Shown here piece by piece: positions 1-10,231 of a stretch of 64,000 nt of DNA. The notes beneath the pieces were generated by a model, which made no database searches, was not told the DNA's origin, and saw only the letters and a list, made by a program, of their open reading frames with translations. The stretch is from Podarcis raffonei (lineage: Eukaryota > Chordata > Lepidosauria > Squamata > Lacertidae). The first letter of the stretch is position 1; every line of letters starts with the position of its first letter. The translations under genes were made by a program, and so were the position numbers. The stretch is from the NCBI RefSeq assembly GCF_027172205.1, contig NC_070619.1, positions 8,296,459-8,360,458 on the forward strand, read 5' to 3'.

Positions 1-298
1 TTTGGACTTGCTGTGAACTGACCACGCAAGTGCCTTCTGCTATCCGGAGAGCAGAATAAACTCTTTCTCTGAATCAACCTCGGTGTCATTTGACTTCCTT
101 TCTCCCTCCCGGGAGCAATGCAGATCCCACCAGTCGGTAAAGTCTAAGAAGGCTACACTCCCACTTTAGTTGCCCACACCATGGTGCTAGTCCCTGGTGA
201 GGGTCAGTTCTCCCACAAGCCACAGTGAAGCTGCTACACCAGGCAGCGGCATTTGAGCACCGTGTTGTATTCATTATACTGCACAGGTAGGGGGGATA
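1..298. other. Possible LTR-type fragment in protease intron 3
   Basis: An AATAAACTC motif near 55 is followed by CT-rich sequence, as in the R/U5 part of LTRs. No paired ends or target duplication are visible, so this is a weak call. Otherwise nothing is recognised here. Confidence 0.2.
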
Positions 299-650
299 GT
301 AAGGTAAAGGGACCGCTGACCATTAGGTCCAGTCGTGACTGACTCAGGGGTTGCGGCGCTCATCTCGCTTTATTGGCCGAGGGAGCCAGCGTACAGCTTC
401 CGGGTCACGTGGCCAGCAGGACTAAGCCGCTTCTGGCAAACCAGAGCAGCGCACAGAAACGCTGTTTACCTTCCCGCCGGAGTGGTATCTATTGATCTAC
501 TTGCACTTTGATGTGCTTTCAAACTGCTAGGTTGGCAGGAGCTGGGACTGAACAATGGGAGCTCACTCCGTCGCGGGGATTCAAACCGCCAACCTTCTGA
601 TCAGCAAGCCCTAGGCTCTGTGGTTTAACCCACAGTGCCACCCATGTCCC
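299..650 (-). mobile_element. Sauria-type tRNA SINE, nearly full length
   Basis: Read on the minus strand it has the tRNA-like head (GGTGGCACTGTGGGTTAAAC), box B, a conserved body, and the 3' end CCTTTACCTT. This is the short subfamily, without the extra block described for the long copies. Confidence 0.9.
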
Positions 651-1062
651 ATAGAACCTGATATAGGTAGCTGTTATTATTTGACAGATGCTGTAGTTTG
701 TTTGGGGAGTGGGGTGGAAAGGGAAACCTGCTTCTTCCATTCTGAAGCAACATACATATTGTTGCATGCCACCCCACTCTCTAAGTGGTGTGAGATTCCA
801 TGTGGTTGCCCCAGGGTCCAGTTACCTTGGAATAAGGGACACCAGAGACTGTGGTGTCTTTGGGATATATGGCTTATTTACGCATGGTCTGTGATGGAGT
901 GGCTCATAGCATTAACACCCTAAGAGGCATTGCTTCTTCCATAGTCACAGACTTGGAATGAAACAGAAGCTGGAGTTGACATCAGAGATGCAAACCATAG
1001 AGGAATTTGGTGAGATCTGTTGATGCTAAATAGTCCTGGGAAGCTGTAGCTAAGCCTGCTGT
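651..1062. other. Protease intron 3, no recognised feature
   Basis: No exon-like open frame with splice borders and no familiar repeat was seen. Confidence 0.5.
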
Positions 1063-1139
1063 TGGGGATTCGAACCGCCGACCTTCTGATTGGCAAGTCC
1101 TAGGCTCTGTGGTTTAACCCACAGCACCACCCGCGTCCC
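1063..1139 (-). mobile_element. Sauria-type SINE, tRNA-head fragment
   Basis: Only the 5' head is present: box B region GGTTCGAATCCCC, then the start GGTGGTGCTGTGGG on the minus strand. Confidence 0.8.
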
Positions 1140-1294
1140 TAGGGGGATAGGAAGAGTTTTTTAACCCCTTCCTCCTTGAGGTCCCTGCCTTTTTTTGTTT
1201 AATTGTTATTTTATTTATGAATTTCAGATTTATCCACCAAGGCCCCTGGCTTTGAGGGTACTGGGAAAGGGAGAGGGAGCCTGGAGCAACTTAC

Positions 1295-1430
1295 CTTGAG
1301 CAGAAGGATATCGTTTGAAACCGTTATACGATCATATTCCGGGTGCATGTGGTACGACTCAACGCCGATCACCTGTTGAGTGTTCTCGATGGCAGAGCGG
1401 TCGTGTGCCCCCAAAACCACGGTCATCTCG
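1295..1430 (-). CDS. Serine protease exon 3 (catalytic Asp)
   Basis: The acceptor is TTTTCCAG and the donor GTAAGT. Length is 136 bp, the usual size in granzyme/chymase genes. It encodes [11 protein letters not shown] and SNDILLLK, where the Asp of NDI is the catalytic Asp. Confidence 0.92.
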
Positions 1431-3817
1431 CTGGAAAACAAGGGCACCAGTGTGCATTGGCAAGGGTTAGTGAACCGTGAATCGACCCTCAGCTATCGTT
1501 CTCTCTTGGTGACAGGCAGGATGGGGGAATCTGTCCATTTCCCCAGTCTTAAATTCAGTTCTTCAGATTTCTACACCAGTTTGCCTAATAGGTTGGTAAT
1601 GAACTAAGAAGGCATCTCTGCTGCTTTGTCCCGGAGGTGTTTAACTTTAGGTCACGTGGGAAAGGTATTCAGCTGCAAATCTCCATTTGGAGGGACTTGG
1701 TCTTTGTTCTCAAGCACCGTGGAAGAAAGCATGTGTCCTAATGTTTTCTCTCCACTGGAGAACAGCTTTGGCTGGAATGGAACCTGTGAGAGGTCAGAGC
1801 TTTGTTTACAGCTCTGGCCGAAGTTATTTAATGTTTCTAAGATGCTGAACCTAGGCCTGGACAAGCATACGATTTCACACGACTATTCGGATGTAACATT
1901 AATTGTTTTGGGTCTGTTTTGCAACGAGTTCTGCTAGCAAAGCTTTGAAACCACATTTTTGGAGTGGGAAATTTTTGATTCCCTAAGCGCCAGCTTTTAT
2001 CCATCCTATTGCTTCCATATGTGCAGTATTGACAACTGCAGTTCTGCTTGCAAAGAGCAGGTGGTTGCAGCAGCGGGGAGAAGGGAGAGACTTCACCTTG
2101 CAAAGCTCATTCGCTTCCGCATTTTTCACTTCCCCAGCTGGCTACAAAGGCATTGCCAGCACCTGTACAAAAGACCAGCTTCCGCCCATTAGCTTGGACC
2201 CTGGCAACCACTAGGAAATTTCAGATTCAGATCTAGAGTATAGCATCTAGATCAAGGGAAGTAATAGTGCCACTGTATTCTGCTCTGGTCAGACCTCACC
2301 TGGAGTACTGTGTCCAGTTCTGGGGGCTACAGTTCAAGAAGGACACTGACAAACTGGAACGTGTCCAGAGGAGGGCAACCAAAATGGTCAAAGGCCTGGA
2401 AACGATGCCTTATGAGGAACGGCTAAGGGAGCTGGGCATGTTTAGCCTGGAGAAGAGGAGGTTAAGGGGTGATATGATAGCCATGTTCAAATATATAAAA
2501 GGATGTCACATAGAGGAGGGAGAAAGGTTGTTTTCTGCTGCTCCAGAGAAGCGGACACGGAGCAATGGATCCAAACTGCAGGAAAGAAGATTCCACCTAA
2601 ACATTAGGAAGAACTTCCTGACAGTAAGAGCTGTTCGACAGTGGAATTTGCTGCCAAGGAGTGTGGTGGAGTCTCCTTCTTTGGAGGTCTTTAAGCAGAG
2701 GCTTGACAACCATATGTCAGGAGTGCTCTGATGGTGTTTCCCGCTTGGCAGGGGGTTGGACTCGATGGCCCTTGTGGTCTCTTCCAACTCTATGATTCTA
2801 TGATTCTAAATAATGAGACGTACCTCATGCAGTGTGCAGCCGTCATTACCCACTGGGGGTCCACCAGGAACCCGCCGCAGCCATAGCCCCTGCCCATTTT
2901 GAGGGCTGCCATATAGGGTCTGGAGTGGGGTGCTGCTTCCTGGCCTCCGACGATCTGGCTCCGCAAATGTGCTGCAAAAATAAAAATAAAAATCACAAGG
3001 TTGAATCCTGACAAGACAGAAGTACTGTTTTGGGGGGACAGGGGGCAGGCGGGTGTGTGGATTCCCTGGTCCTGAATGGGGCAACTGTGCGCCTGAAGGA
3101 CCAGGTGCGCAGTCTGGGAGCCATTCTGGACTCACAGCTGTCCATGGAGGCACAGGTCAATTCTGTGTCCAGGGCGGCTGTCTACCAGCTCCATCTGGTA
3201 CGCAGGCTGAGACCCTCCCTGCCCGCAGACTGTCTGGCCAGAGTGGTGCATGCTTTGTTTATCTCCCGCTTGGACTACTGCAATCCGCTCTACGTGGGGC
3301 TACCTTTGAAGGTGACCCGGAAACTGCAATTAATCCAGAATGCGGCAGCTAGACTGGGGACTGGGGACTGGGAGCGGCCGCCGGGACCACATAACACCAG
3401 TTCTGAGAGATTTGCATTGGCTCCCAGTACATTTCCGAGCACAATTCAAAGTGTTGGTGCTGACCTTTAAAGCCCTAAACGGCCTTGGTCCTGTATACCT
3501 GAAGGAGCATCTCCACTCCCATCATCCAGCCCGGACACTGAGGTCCAGCGCCGAGGGCCTTCTGGCGGTTCCCTCATTGCCAGAAGTGAGGTTACAGGGA
3601 ACCAGGCAGAGGGCCTTCTCGGTGGTGGCACCCACCCTGTGGAACACCCTCCCTTCAGATGTGAAGGAAATAAGCAGCTATCTTTAAAACACATCTGAAG
3701 GCAGCCCTGTTCAGGGAAGTTTTTAATATTTGACGCTGTACTGTTTTTAGCACTTGATTGGGAGCCGCCCAGAGTGGCTGCGGAAACTCAGCCAGATGGG
3801 CGGGGTGTAAATAATAA

Positions 3818-3863
<46 letters not shown>

Positions 3864-6123
3864 GCGGAGGTCAGCGTCTGTCTGTTGCCTGTTGCTAATT
3901 TTAAGGGCACCACCCAGGTCGGCTGGAGGAAGAGATCTGGTATACTGTTCCTTGAGATGGAAGTTCCATTTTCCCCATTATAGACAAGCTGTTGAGTAGA
4001 ACATGATAATATGAGATGAAACTGCTGGATCAGGCTCCCTGGCTCCATCTAGTGCCTTGTTGTTTAGTCGTTTAGTCGTGTCCGACTCTTCGTGACCCCA
4101 TGGACCAGAGCACGCCAGGCACTCCTGTCCTCTAGTGCCTAACAGAGTCTAATTCTCTTTTAAAGCCACTCAAGTTGTTGTTGTTGTACTTATTTATACA
4201 TACATACCCCACCCATCTGGCTGGGTTTCCCCAGCCACTCTGGGTGGCTTCCAACAAAAGATTAAAAATACAATTAAAACATCAGTCATTAAAAACTTCC
4301 CTAAACAGGGCTGCCTTCAAATGTCTTGTAAAAGTCAGTTTATTTCCTTGACATCTGATGGGTGGGCGCCACCACCACCCAGAAGGCCCTCTGCCTGGTT
4401 CCCTGCAACCTCACCTCTCGCAGTGAGGGAACCACCAGAAGGCCCTCAGAGCTGCACCTCAGCGTCCAGGCTGGATGATGGAGATGGTATATAGGAGATG
4501 GTATACAGGACCGAGGCCATTTAGGGCTTGAAAGGTCAGCACCAACACTTTGAGTGGTGCTCGGAAATGTCCTGGGAGCCAATGTAGGTCTTTCAAGACC
4601 AGTGTTGTATGGTCTCGGCAGCCGCTCCCATTCACCAGTCTGGCAGCCGCATTCTGGATCAGTTGTAGTTTCCGGGTCACCTTCAAAGGTAGCCCCACGT
4701 AGAGCGCATTGCAGCAGTCCAAGCGGGAGATAACCAGAGCATGCACCACTCTGGCGAGACAGTCTGCAGGCAGGCAGGGTCTCAGCCTGAGTACCAGACG
4801 GAGCTGGGAGACAGCTGCCCTGGACACAGAATTGTGCTGCGTGAAAGACTTCATTTTACCTATCCTGGATCTTACAACATTCAGCTGCAGCGGATGCCCT
4901 TCTGCAACTTCTAGCGTTACAAGAGAAGGGAAGAAAACCTCCTCCTTCTATGCATCATTTTACAAACTTCATTCATGCTTCCTCTTTACAGTGGTCCATC
5001 GGGTTAAGTACTTAATTTGTTCCAGAGGTCCGTTCTTAACCTGAAACTGTTCTTAACCTGAAGCACCACTTTAGCTAATGGGGCCTCCTGCTGCTGCTGC
5101 GCCGCAGGAGCAAGATTTCTGTTCTCATCCTGAAGCAAAGTTCTTAACCTGAAGCACTATTTCTGGGTTAGTGGAGTCTGTAACCTGAAGCGTACGTAAC
5201 CTGAAGCGTACGTATGTACCACTGTGCTCACCTTTTGTCTAAACAACAACAACAAAAGCCCTAAATGCTGCAACCTTTCTTCCTAGGCGAGTTATTCCAT
5301 CCCCTTGACCATCTGGGTTGCCCTTTTCTGAACCTTCCCCACCTAAATATCCTTTTTGAGTATTCCAAAAGCAGCTGTGCCACGGAAACGTCTCTCTAAA
5401 TTTCTCTCTTCTCTAAGCTTTCAGCTGCCTGCTTGGGTCTGAGGTGGGCAGGCTTGGAAGGGCAGACGAGCGGGGTTGCCCTTGGCGAGTCAGATCAGTT
5501 TCAAAGGAAAGGAGTCTGGACTTGTCTCGAGGCCACTTGGAGACAGGACCCGATTCACACCACCGTCATGGAGGAGGAGCGTCAATAGATTGCAGAATCA
5601 CCAAATTGTCGAGTTGGAAGGGACCCTAAGGGTCATCTAGCCCAACCCCCTGCCATGCAGGGATCTCAGCTTAAAGCATCCAGGACAGATGGCCGTCCAA
5701 CCTCTGCTTAAAAACCTCCAAGGAAGGAGAGTCCACCACCTTCCAAGGGAGACCGTTCCACTGCCAAACAGCTCTTATACTGGCCTCGGTCCAGTATACC
5801 TGAAGGAGCGTCTCCACTTCCATCGTTCTGCCCAGACACTGAGGTCCAGCGCCAAGGGCCTTCTGGTGGTTCCCTCACTGCAAGAAGCCAAGTTACAGGG
5901 AAGCAGGCAGAGGGCCTTCTCGGTGGTGGCGCCCGCCCTGTGGAACACCCTCCCACCAGATGTCAAAGAGAACAACAACTACGAGATGTTTAGAAGACAT
6001 CTGAAGGCAGCCCTCTTTAGGGAAGCTTTTAATGTTTAACAGACCACTGTATTTTAATACTTTGTTGGAAGCCGCCCAGGGTGGCTGGGGAGACCCAGCC
6101 AGATGGGCGGGGTATGAATAATA

Positions 6124-6169
<46 letters not shown>

Positions 6170-6958
6170 GTCACAAAGTTCTTCCTGTTGCTCAGTTGGA
6201 ATCTCCTTTCTTATAACTTGAAGCCATTGGCAGGAACCTTTTGCCCAACGTGGGGCTCAAACCCACGACCTTGAGATTAAGAGTCTTGTGCTCTGCAAAC
6301 TGAGCTATCCCAGAGATCAGTTCACCAAGAGTGCTCCCCTCCTTGCTGCCCTATGAGGTCCACCCCACAAAGTTGGAGAACATTTAAAATTTATTTGCCA
6401 CCCCTTTTAAAGGGCTGACTCCAAGCAATTGCCAATTGGAAGGTCGGCGGTTCGAATCCCCATGACGGGGTGAGCTCCCGTTGCTCGGTCCCTGCTCTTG
6501 CCAACCTAGCAGTTCGAAAGCACGTCAAAGTGCAAGTAGATAAATAGGTACTGCTGCAGCGGGAAGGTAAACGGTGTTTCTGTGCGCTGCTCTGGTTCGC
6601 CAGAAGCGACTTAGTCCTGCTGGCCACATGACCCGGAAGCTGTATGCCGGCTCCCTCGGCCAATAAAGCGAGATGAGCGCCGCAACCCCAGAGTCAGTCA
6701 AGACTGGGCCTAATGGTCAGAGGTCCCTTTACCTTTACCTCTCTTGTAGACGGCTGGTGCCGTTCTGGCGACGTAAAAATGAATGGCACTCGCACCCTGA
6801 ACATCTCAAAGGGAAGGAATTGAGACTGGCTTAGCCTGAAAGGGAGCAGCAGAAAACAGCTCACTAAAGGCGGTCCTTTGTTTTTTGTTTAACTCACCTG
6901 TTTGGGCCCACGACAAGGACAGGAGCAGAAGTAGGAGAGGCTGACCGAATCTCAACAT
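1295..6958 (-). CDS. Granzyme/chymase-like serine protease, exons 1-3 (3' part outside window)
   Basis: Trypsin-fold (S1 family) secreted protease. Coding exons are 6958-6898, 2971-2824 and 1430-1295, with GT/AG borders and matching phases (1, then 2). Exon 1 gives a Leu-rich signal peptide. Exon 2 gives a short propeptide, the mature start [16 protein letters not shown], then GCGGFLVDP and the catalytic-His motif MTAAHC. Exon 3 gives VVLGAHD and SNDILLLK, which carries the catalytic Asp. The IVGG start, PHSRPYM and LGAH are shared by granzymes, chymases, neutrophil elastase and complement factor D. Exons with the primary-specificity pocket and catalytic Ser are expected left of position 1, so substrate preference cannot be read. 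Mammals carry GZMM, CFD and ELANE on the same chromosome arm as GNA11/GNA15, which fits a met-ase-locus relative, but I cannot choose an orthologue. Confidence 0.9.
1431..2234. other. Protease intron 2, unique-looking sequence
   Basis: Short overlapping ORFs occur on both strands, but there is no splice-bounded exon or recognised repeat. Confidence 0.5.
2235..2808 (+). mobile_element. CR1 LINE, 5'-truncated 3' end
   Basis: It carries the C-terminal reverse-transcriptase region ([43 protein letters not shown]), then the CR1 3' UTR ending in ATTCTATGATTCTA repeats. The frame is open to its natural stop, so it is fairly young. It is antisense to the protease and ends about 15 bp from the exon 2 donor. 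Confidence 0.93.
2824..2971 (-). CDS. Serine protease exon 2 (propeptide, IVGG, catalytic His)
   Basis: The acceptor is a T-rich tract ending TTTTTGCAG, and the donor is GTACGT. The 148-bp length is usual for this exon in granzyme-type genes. It contains [16 protein letters not shown] and TAAHC. The 3' end of a CR1 element lies about 15 bp beyond the donor, in the intron. Confidence 0.92.
3003..3863 (+). mobile_element. L2-type LINE 3' end with ATT tail
   Basis: Reverse-transcriptase C-terminus ([61 protein letters not shown]), then a 3' UTR and a TTA/ATT microsatellite. The frame breaks near 3400. Confidence 0.9.
4060..4134 (-). mobile_element. BovB (RTE) LINE 3'-end fragment
   Basis: It matches the terminal BovB segment (GAGTCGGACACGACTAAAC on the minus strand) seen in longer copies at 7662 and 26350. 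A reptilian repeat fragment (CTGGATCAGG at about 4029) lies just before it. Confidence 0.8.
4187..4860 (-). mobile_element. L2-type LINE 3' end
   Basis: Minus strand: [36 protein letters not shown] and LNGLGPV, then a 3' UTR with GCCACCCAGAGTGGCTGGGG. Confidence 0.88.
4989..5225 (+). mobile_element. Mariner-type MITE (CAGTGGTACC family)
   Basis: Terminal inverted repeats are CAGTGGTCCATCGGGTTAAG and the mirrored ...TATGTACCACTG. It is a non-coding palindromic element of about 235 bp with copies at 17343, 23370, 42049, 46328, 53971 and 58474. Confidence 0.85.
5265..5340 (-). mobile_element. CR1 LINE fragment, old
   Basis: It resembles the CR1 segment encoding the LxRVQ..ATKM region (GGGTTGCCCTTTTCTGAACC), much diverged. 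Confidence 0.5.
5341..5594. other. Protease intron 1, nothing recognised
   Basis: No coding or repeat signal identified. Confidence 0.5.
5595..5775 (-). mobile_element. CR1 LINE 3'-end fragment
   Basis: CR1 3' region on the minus strand (GGGGGTTGGGCTAGATGACC). It stops abruptly at an L2 segment in the opposite orientation. Confidence 0.85.
5776..6170 (+). mobile_element. L2-type LINE 3' end with ATT tail
   Basis: [32 protein letters not shown] and [15 protein letters not shown], followed by a 3' UTR and about 15 ATT units. It abuts CR1 with no spacer. Confidence 0.9.
6172..6311 (-). mobile_element. tRNA-Lys(CUU)-headed SINE or tRNA pseudogene with CR1-like tail
   Basis: On the minus strand, 6311-6242 reads like a tRNA-Lys: box A TAGCTCAG..GCAGAGCA, anticodon loop ACTCTTAATC (CUU), and box B GGTTTGAGCCCC. 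The acceptor stem does not pair, so it is not a working tRNA gene. The following 70 bases resemble the CR1 segment GATTCCAACT..AGGAAGAACTT, suggesting a SINE moved by CR1. Confidence 0.65.
6420..6740 (+). mobile_element. Sauria-type SINE, short subfamily
   Basis: Box B, body and ACCTTTACCT tail are present. The first about 30 bases of the tRNA head are diverged. Confidence 0.88.
6898..6958 (-). CDS. Serine protease exon 1 (signal peptide)
   Basis: The ATG is at 6958. The exon encodes a signal peptide with a run of leucines followed by SLSWAQT, and ends in phase 1 before a GTGAGT donor. A TATA-like box lies about 75 bp upstream of the ATG, which supports this start. Confidence 0.85.
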
Positions 6959-7029
6959 CTTGACGTTCTGCTATGTTCGAGCTACGGAACTGCCTGGCAC
7001 TAAACTGTCCAGCCCCTCGAACTCACAGC

Positions 7030-7037
7030 TTTTATTA
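7030..7037 (-). promoter_or_regulatory. TATA-like box of the serine protease
   Basis: On the minus strand TAATAAAA lies 72-79 bp upstream of the ATG. This spacing fits a short 5' UTR, typical of granule-protease promoters. The assignment rests on position and sequence only. Confidence 0.45.
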
Positions 7038-7167
7038 GTGTTGGGCTACACCTCCCCCAGGAAGCAATGGAGACGTGAAAATCTGATAGTGGCGGTCGCA
7101 AGTAAGCTTAAGCAAGCTGAAACGGCAATCAGATAGTGAGGCGGTTGGAGGATGGGTGGCGGCTAAC

Positions 7168-7532
7168 AGATTGAGATTGAATCCTGACAAGACAGAAGTT
7201 CTGTTTCAGAGGGGACAGGGGGCGGGCAGGTGTGGAGCACTCCTTGGTCCAGCTCTGAGGGCCTTCTGGCAGATCCCTCCCTGTGAGAAGTGAGGTTACA
7301 GGGAACCAGGCAGAGGGCCTTCTTGGTGGTGGCACCCGCCCTGTGGAACGCCCTCCCATCATATGTCAAGGAAATAAGAAAGTACCTGACTTTTAGAAGA
7401 CATCTGAAGGCAGACCTGTTTTTAATGTTTGATGTTTTATCATATTTTTAAATATTCTGTTGGAAACCGCCCAGAGTGGCTGGGGAAACCCAGCCAGATG
7501 GGAGGGGTATAAATGTATCATCATCATCATCA
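7168..7532 (+). mobile_element. L2-type LINE with large internal deletion
   Basis: The 5' part (AATCCTGACAAGACAGAAGT) jumps near 7245 to the C-terminal part, then the usual L2 3' UTR with an ATC microsatellite. Confidence 0.85.
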
Positions 7533-7574
7533 CCATGTGATTGGATCCTGCTGGTGTTCAAGAAGCTGCCATGC

Positions 7575-8205
7575 AGTGTGCCCAAACTGTGAAATGCCCA
7601 ACTAAGGATCATGAAGAAGTGTGCATGCACACGAAAGCTTATATTCAGAACAAACTTGGTTTTTTGTTGTTGTTGTTTAGTCGTGTCCAACTCTTCGTGA
7701 CCCCCTGGACCAGAGCACGCCAGGCCCTCCTGTCTTCACTGCCTCCCACAGTTTGGCCAAACTCATGCTGGTAGCTTCGAGAACACTGTCCCACCATCTC
7801 CTCCTCTGTCGTCCCCTTCTCCTTGCGCCCTCCATCTTTCCCAACATCAGGGTCTTTTCCAGGGAGTCTTCTCTTCTCCTGAGGTGGCCAAAGTCTTGGA
7901 ACCTCAGCTTCAGGGTCTGTCCTTCCAGTGAACACTCAGGGCTGGTTTCCTTCAGAATGGAGAGGTTTGATCTTCTTGCAGTCCATGGGACTCTCAAGAG
8001 TCTCCTCCAGCACCAGAATTCAAAAGCATCCATTCTTCGGCGATCAGCCTTCTTTGTGGTCCAGCTCTCACTTCCATACATCACTACTGGGAAAACCTTA
8101 GCTTTTACTATACGGAACAAACTTAGTTGGTCTCTAAGGTGCTACTGGACAGTTTTTTAATTTTTATATATATTTTGATTGTGTCAGACCAACATGGCTA
8201 CCTAC
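7575..8205. mobile_element. Unclassified reptilian interspersed repeat split by BovB
   Basis: Flanks contain GTGCATGCACACGAAAGCTT and, after the BovB, TTGGTCTCTAAGGTGCTACT and GACCAACATGGCTACC. The same family appears reversed at 29478-29603. Confidence 0.6.
7662..8114 (-). mobile_element. BovB (RTE) LINE 3' end
   Basis: Minus strand encodes [40 protein letters not shown] and [13 protein letters not shown], typical of the BovB reverse-transcriptase C-terminus. Flanking duplications are GAACAAACTTGGTT (7648-7661) and GAACAAACTTAGTT (8115-8128). Confidence 0.92.
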
Positions 8206-8542
8206 CTGAATCTAGAATCACTTGTGTTGGTTCTCTTACTATTCGCTTGTTGTGTTTCTTTGGTGGTGAGAAAGGTTGGTGGTGGCTTGGGGTGTGGTTG
8301 GTTGTCTTTGGCTGGCTGTAGGGAGATTTGTTTTTGTGTGTGAGCGGTCTGTGTGTGTGTATTGTTGAATCAGGTTAGCCAGATTGATTCGCATGCTGTC
8401 GGTGGGTTCTTATCGCTCACTCAGCTCTTAGTTAAAAGTATGGAACTTGCTCCAAATAAGATTATGGTGGTTGTCAACTTTGGATGGCTTTGAAAAGAGG
8501 TTAAGCCACAACGTCCATGGTTCCAATCTCCACAATCAGAGG

Positions 8543-9605
8543 TGAAATATACTCGGAGTCGAGAGTGGATTTCATGCTCTTTATTCAGCTCATAGTGGTG
8601 AGGAGGAATGAAATTTCCCCCAGAGTACCGTATCTGCTTTATATACATTATTTACACAATGGGCTGCATGTGATTGGCTAATTCCGGAATTCTCCTGTAG
8701 GCCAATCAGGTTGCGGATTCCCTTCCACCTGGAGCTGGATTGGGGGGCTCCTGCGGACCAATCAGACTGCTGCATTCTGAATCCTATTGTTCTAGGACCA
8801 ATCAGACTGCTGCATTCTGGACCCTATTGTTCTAGGACCAATCAGACTGCTGCATTCTTCATCCTATTGTTCTAGGACCAATCAGACTGCTGCATTCTGG
8901 ACCCTATTGTTCTAGGACCAATCAGACTGCTGCATTCTGGACCCTATTGTTCTAGGACCAATCAGACTGCTGCATTCTGGATCCTATTGTTCTAGGACCA
9001 ATCAGACTGCTGCATTCTGGACCCTATTGTTCTAGGACCAATCAGACTGCTGCATTCTGGACCCTATTGTTCTAGGACCAGTCAGACTGCTGCATTCTGG
9101 ACCCTATTGTTCTAGGACCAATCAGACTGCTGCATTCTGGACCCTATTGTTCTAGGACCAATCAGACTGCTGCATTCTGGATCCTATTGTTCTAGCACCA
9201 GTCAGACTGCTGCATTCTGGACCCTATTGTTCTAGGACCAATCAGACTGCTGCATTCTGGACCCTATTGTTCTAGGGCCAATCAGACTGCTGCATTCTGG
9301 ATCCTATTGTTCTAGGACCAATCAGACTGCTGCATTCTGGATCCCATTGTTCTAGGACCAATCAGACTGCTGCATTCTGGATCCTATTGTTCTAGGACCA
9401 ATCAGACTGCTGCATTCTTGATCCTATTGTTCTAGGACCAATCAGACTGCTGCATTCTGAATCCTATTGTTCTAGGACCAATCAGACTGCTGCATTCTGG
9501 ACCCTATTGTTCTAGGACCAATCAGACTGCTGCATTTTGGTTTCAATTGTTCTAGGACCAATCAGACTGCTGCATTTTGGATCCTATTCAACTCAGTACA
9601 TAACA
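8543..9605 (-). mobile_element. Solo LTR fossil with expanded U3
   Basis: On the minus strand it begins TGTTATGTACTGAGTTG and ends ATATTTCA, the same ends as the 298-bp LTR at 15361. A TATATAAAGCAG box is present. Flanks are GGAGG and AGAGG, close to a 5-bp target duplication. Most of its 1063 bp is a 21-unit tandem array. No internal retroviral region is seen. Confidence 0.85.
8755..9594. repeat. Minisatellite: 21 units of 40 bp with a CCAAT box
   Basis: Each unit reads about GGACCAATCAGACTGCTGCA then TTCTGGAYCCTATTGTTCTA, in exact 40-bp register from 8755 to 9594. Units differ by only a few bases. Each contains CCAATCAG, the core of an NF-Y site. The array lies in the U3 part of the LTR. 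Confidence 0.97.
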
Positions 9606-9790
9606 GGAGGCCATCACACTTCTGAAATCACAGAGGAGGAGAGTTGCTCTTGTATTCAAATCCTGTTTGCGGGTTCCCCGCTGCTGGAACTTCTGGTTGG
9701 CCATTGTCCGGATAGGTTGCGGGGCCAGATGGGACCCCTTTGGCCTAATCCAGCACCCGGGCTCATCTTATCATGTTCTCATGTACCTTC

Positions 9791-10231
9791 CCTTTCTAAG
9801 AACTCTCTGATAGCTTGGGGGCCTTCCAGCAGGAGATGACCTTAATTGTAGCAGGGGAGGCAAAGGAGGTCCTTCAGTCAGATGACTGCTCAAACTGAAC
9901 GATGGAGATAATGCCATCAGCTGCTTGCTAAACGACAAGGGGCTGGTGATTAGCTTTTTGCTGGCATTATCTGCCATTTTCCATGCAGAACTGGTGGTTA
10001 AAAGTCTGTTATACTTTGGGCAGATTAAACGATGGAGGGATCTGTGCTGGGTGGAGAGAGAGGAGACCTTTGCTGAATCAATAGGGCGCCCTGAAGTATC
10101 CCCCAGAACTGCTTTGGTTACCTGGTTTTTCCTGCTAGCGAGAAGTACGGGCAGAACCCCTAAACGGGCTCCGGGACTCCTCTTTTTTTGCCTACTTCAT
10201 ACTCCATTGCTGGGCATACCCTCCAAGTTGC
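9791..10231. other. Intergenic, nothing recognised
   Basis: A short open frame at 9925-10257 has no recognisable motif. No repeat was identified. Confidence 0.4.

Larger units (their letters stand above)
8430..9790 (+). mobile_element. LINE-like reptilian repeat interrupted by an LTR
   Basis: The left flank (GGAACTTGCTCC..TTTGGATGGCTTTGAAAAGA) and right flank (GGAGAGTTGCTCTTGTATTC, CTTCTGGTTGGCCATTG) belong to one repeat family. A copy without the LTR lies at 45385-45655. Clade not assigned. Confidence 0.6.

Noticed and set aside
1-298. LTR at the left edge
   Set aside because: Only a polyadenylation-like motif supports it; no paired ends or duplication can be seen at the window edge, so it is kept only as a weak entry.
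3788-4048. ORF with a long Asn run, or Leu run on the other strand
   Set aside because: It is translation of the TTA/ATT microsatellite at an L2 tail.
6242-6311. Functional tRNA-Lys(CUU) gene
   Set aside because: The acceptor stem does not pair, box A is altered, and it is joined to a CR1-like tail.
8755-9594. Regular 40-bp array that superficially resembles a CRISPR array
   Set aside because: Units are head-to-tail near-identical with no variable spacers, it lies in an LTR, and the DNA is vertebrate.
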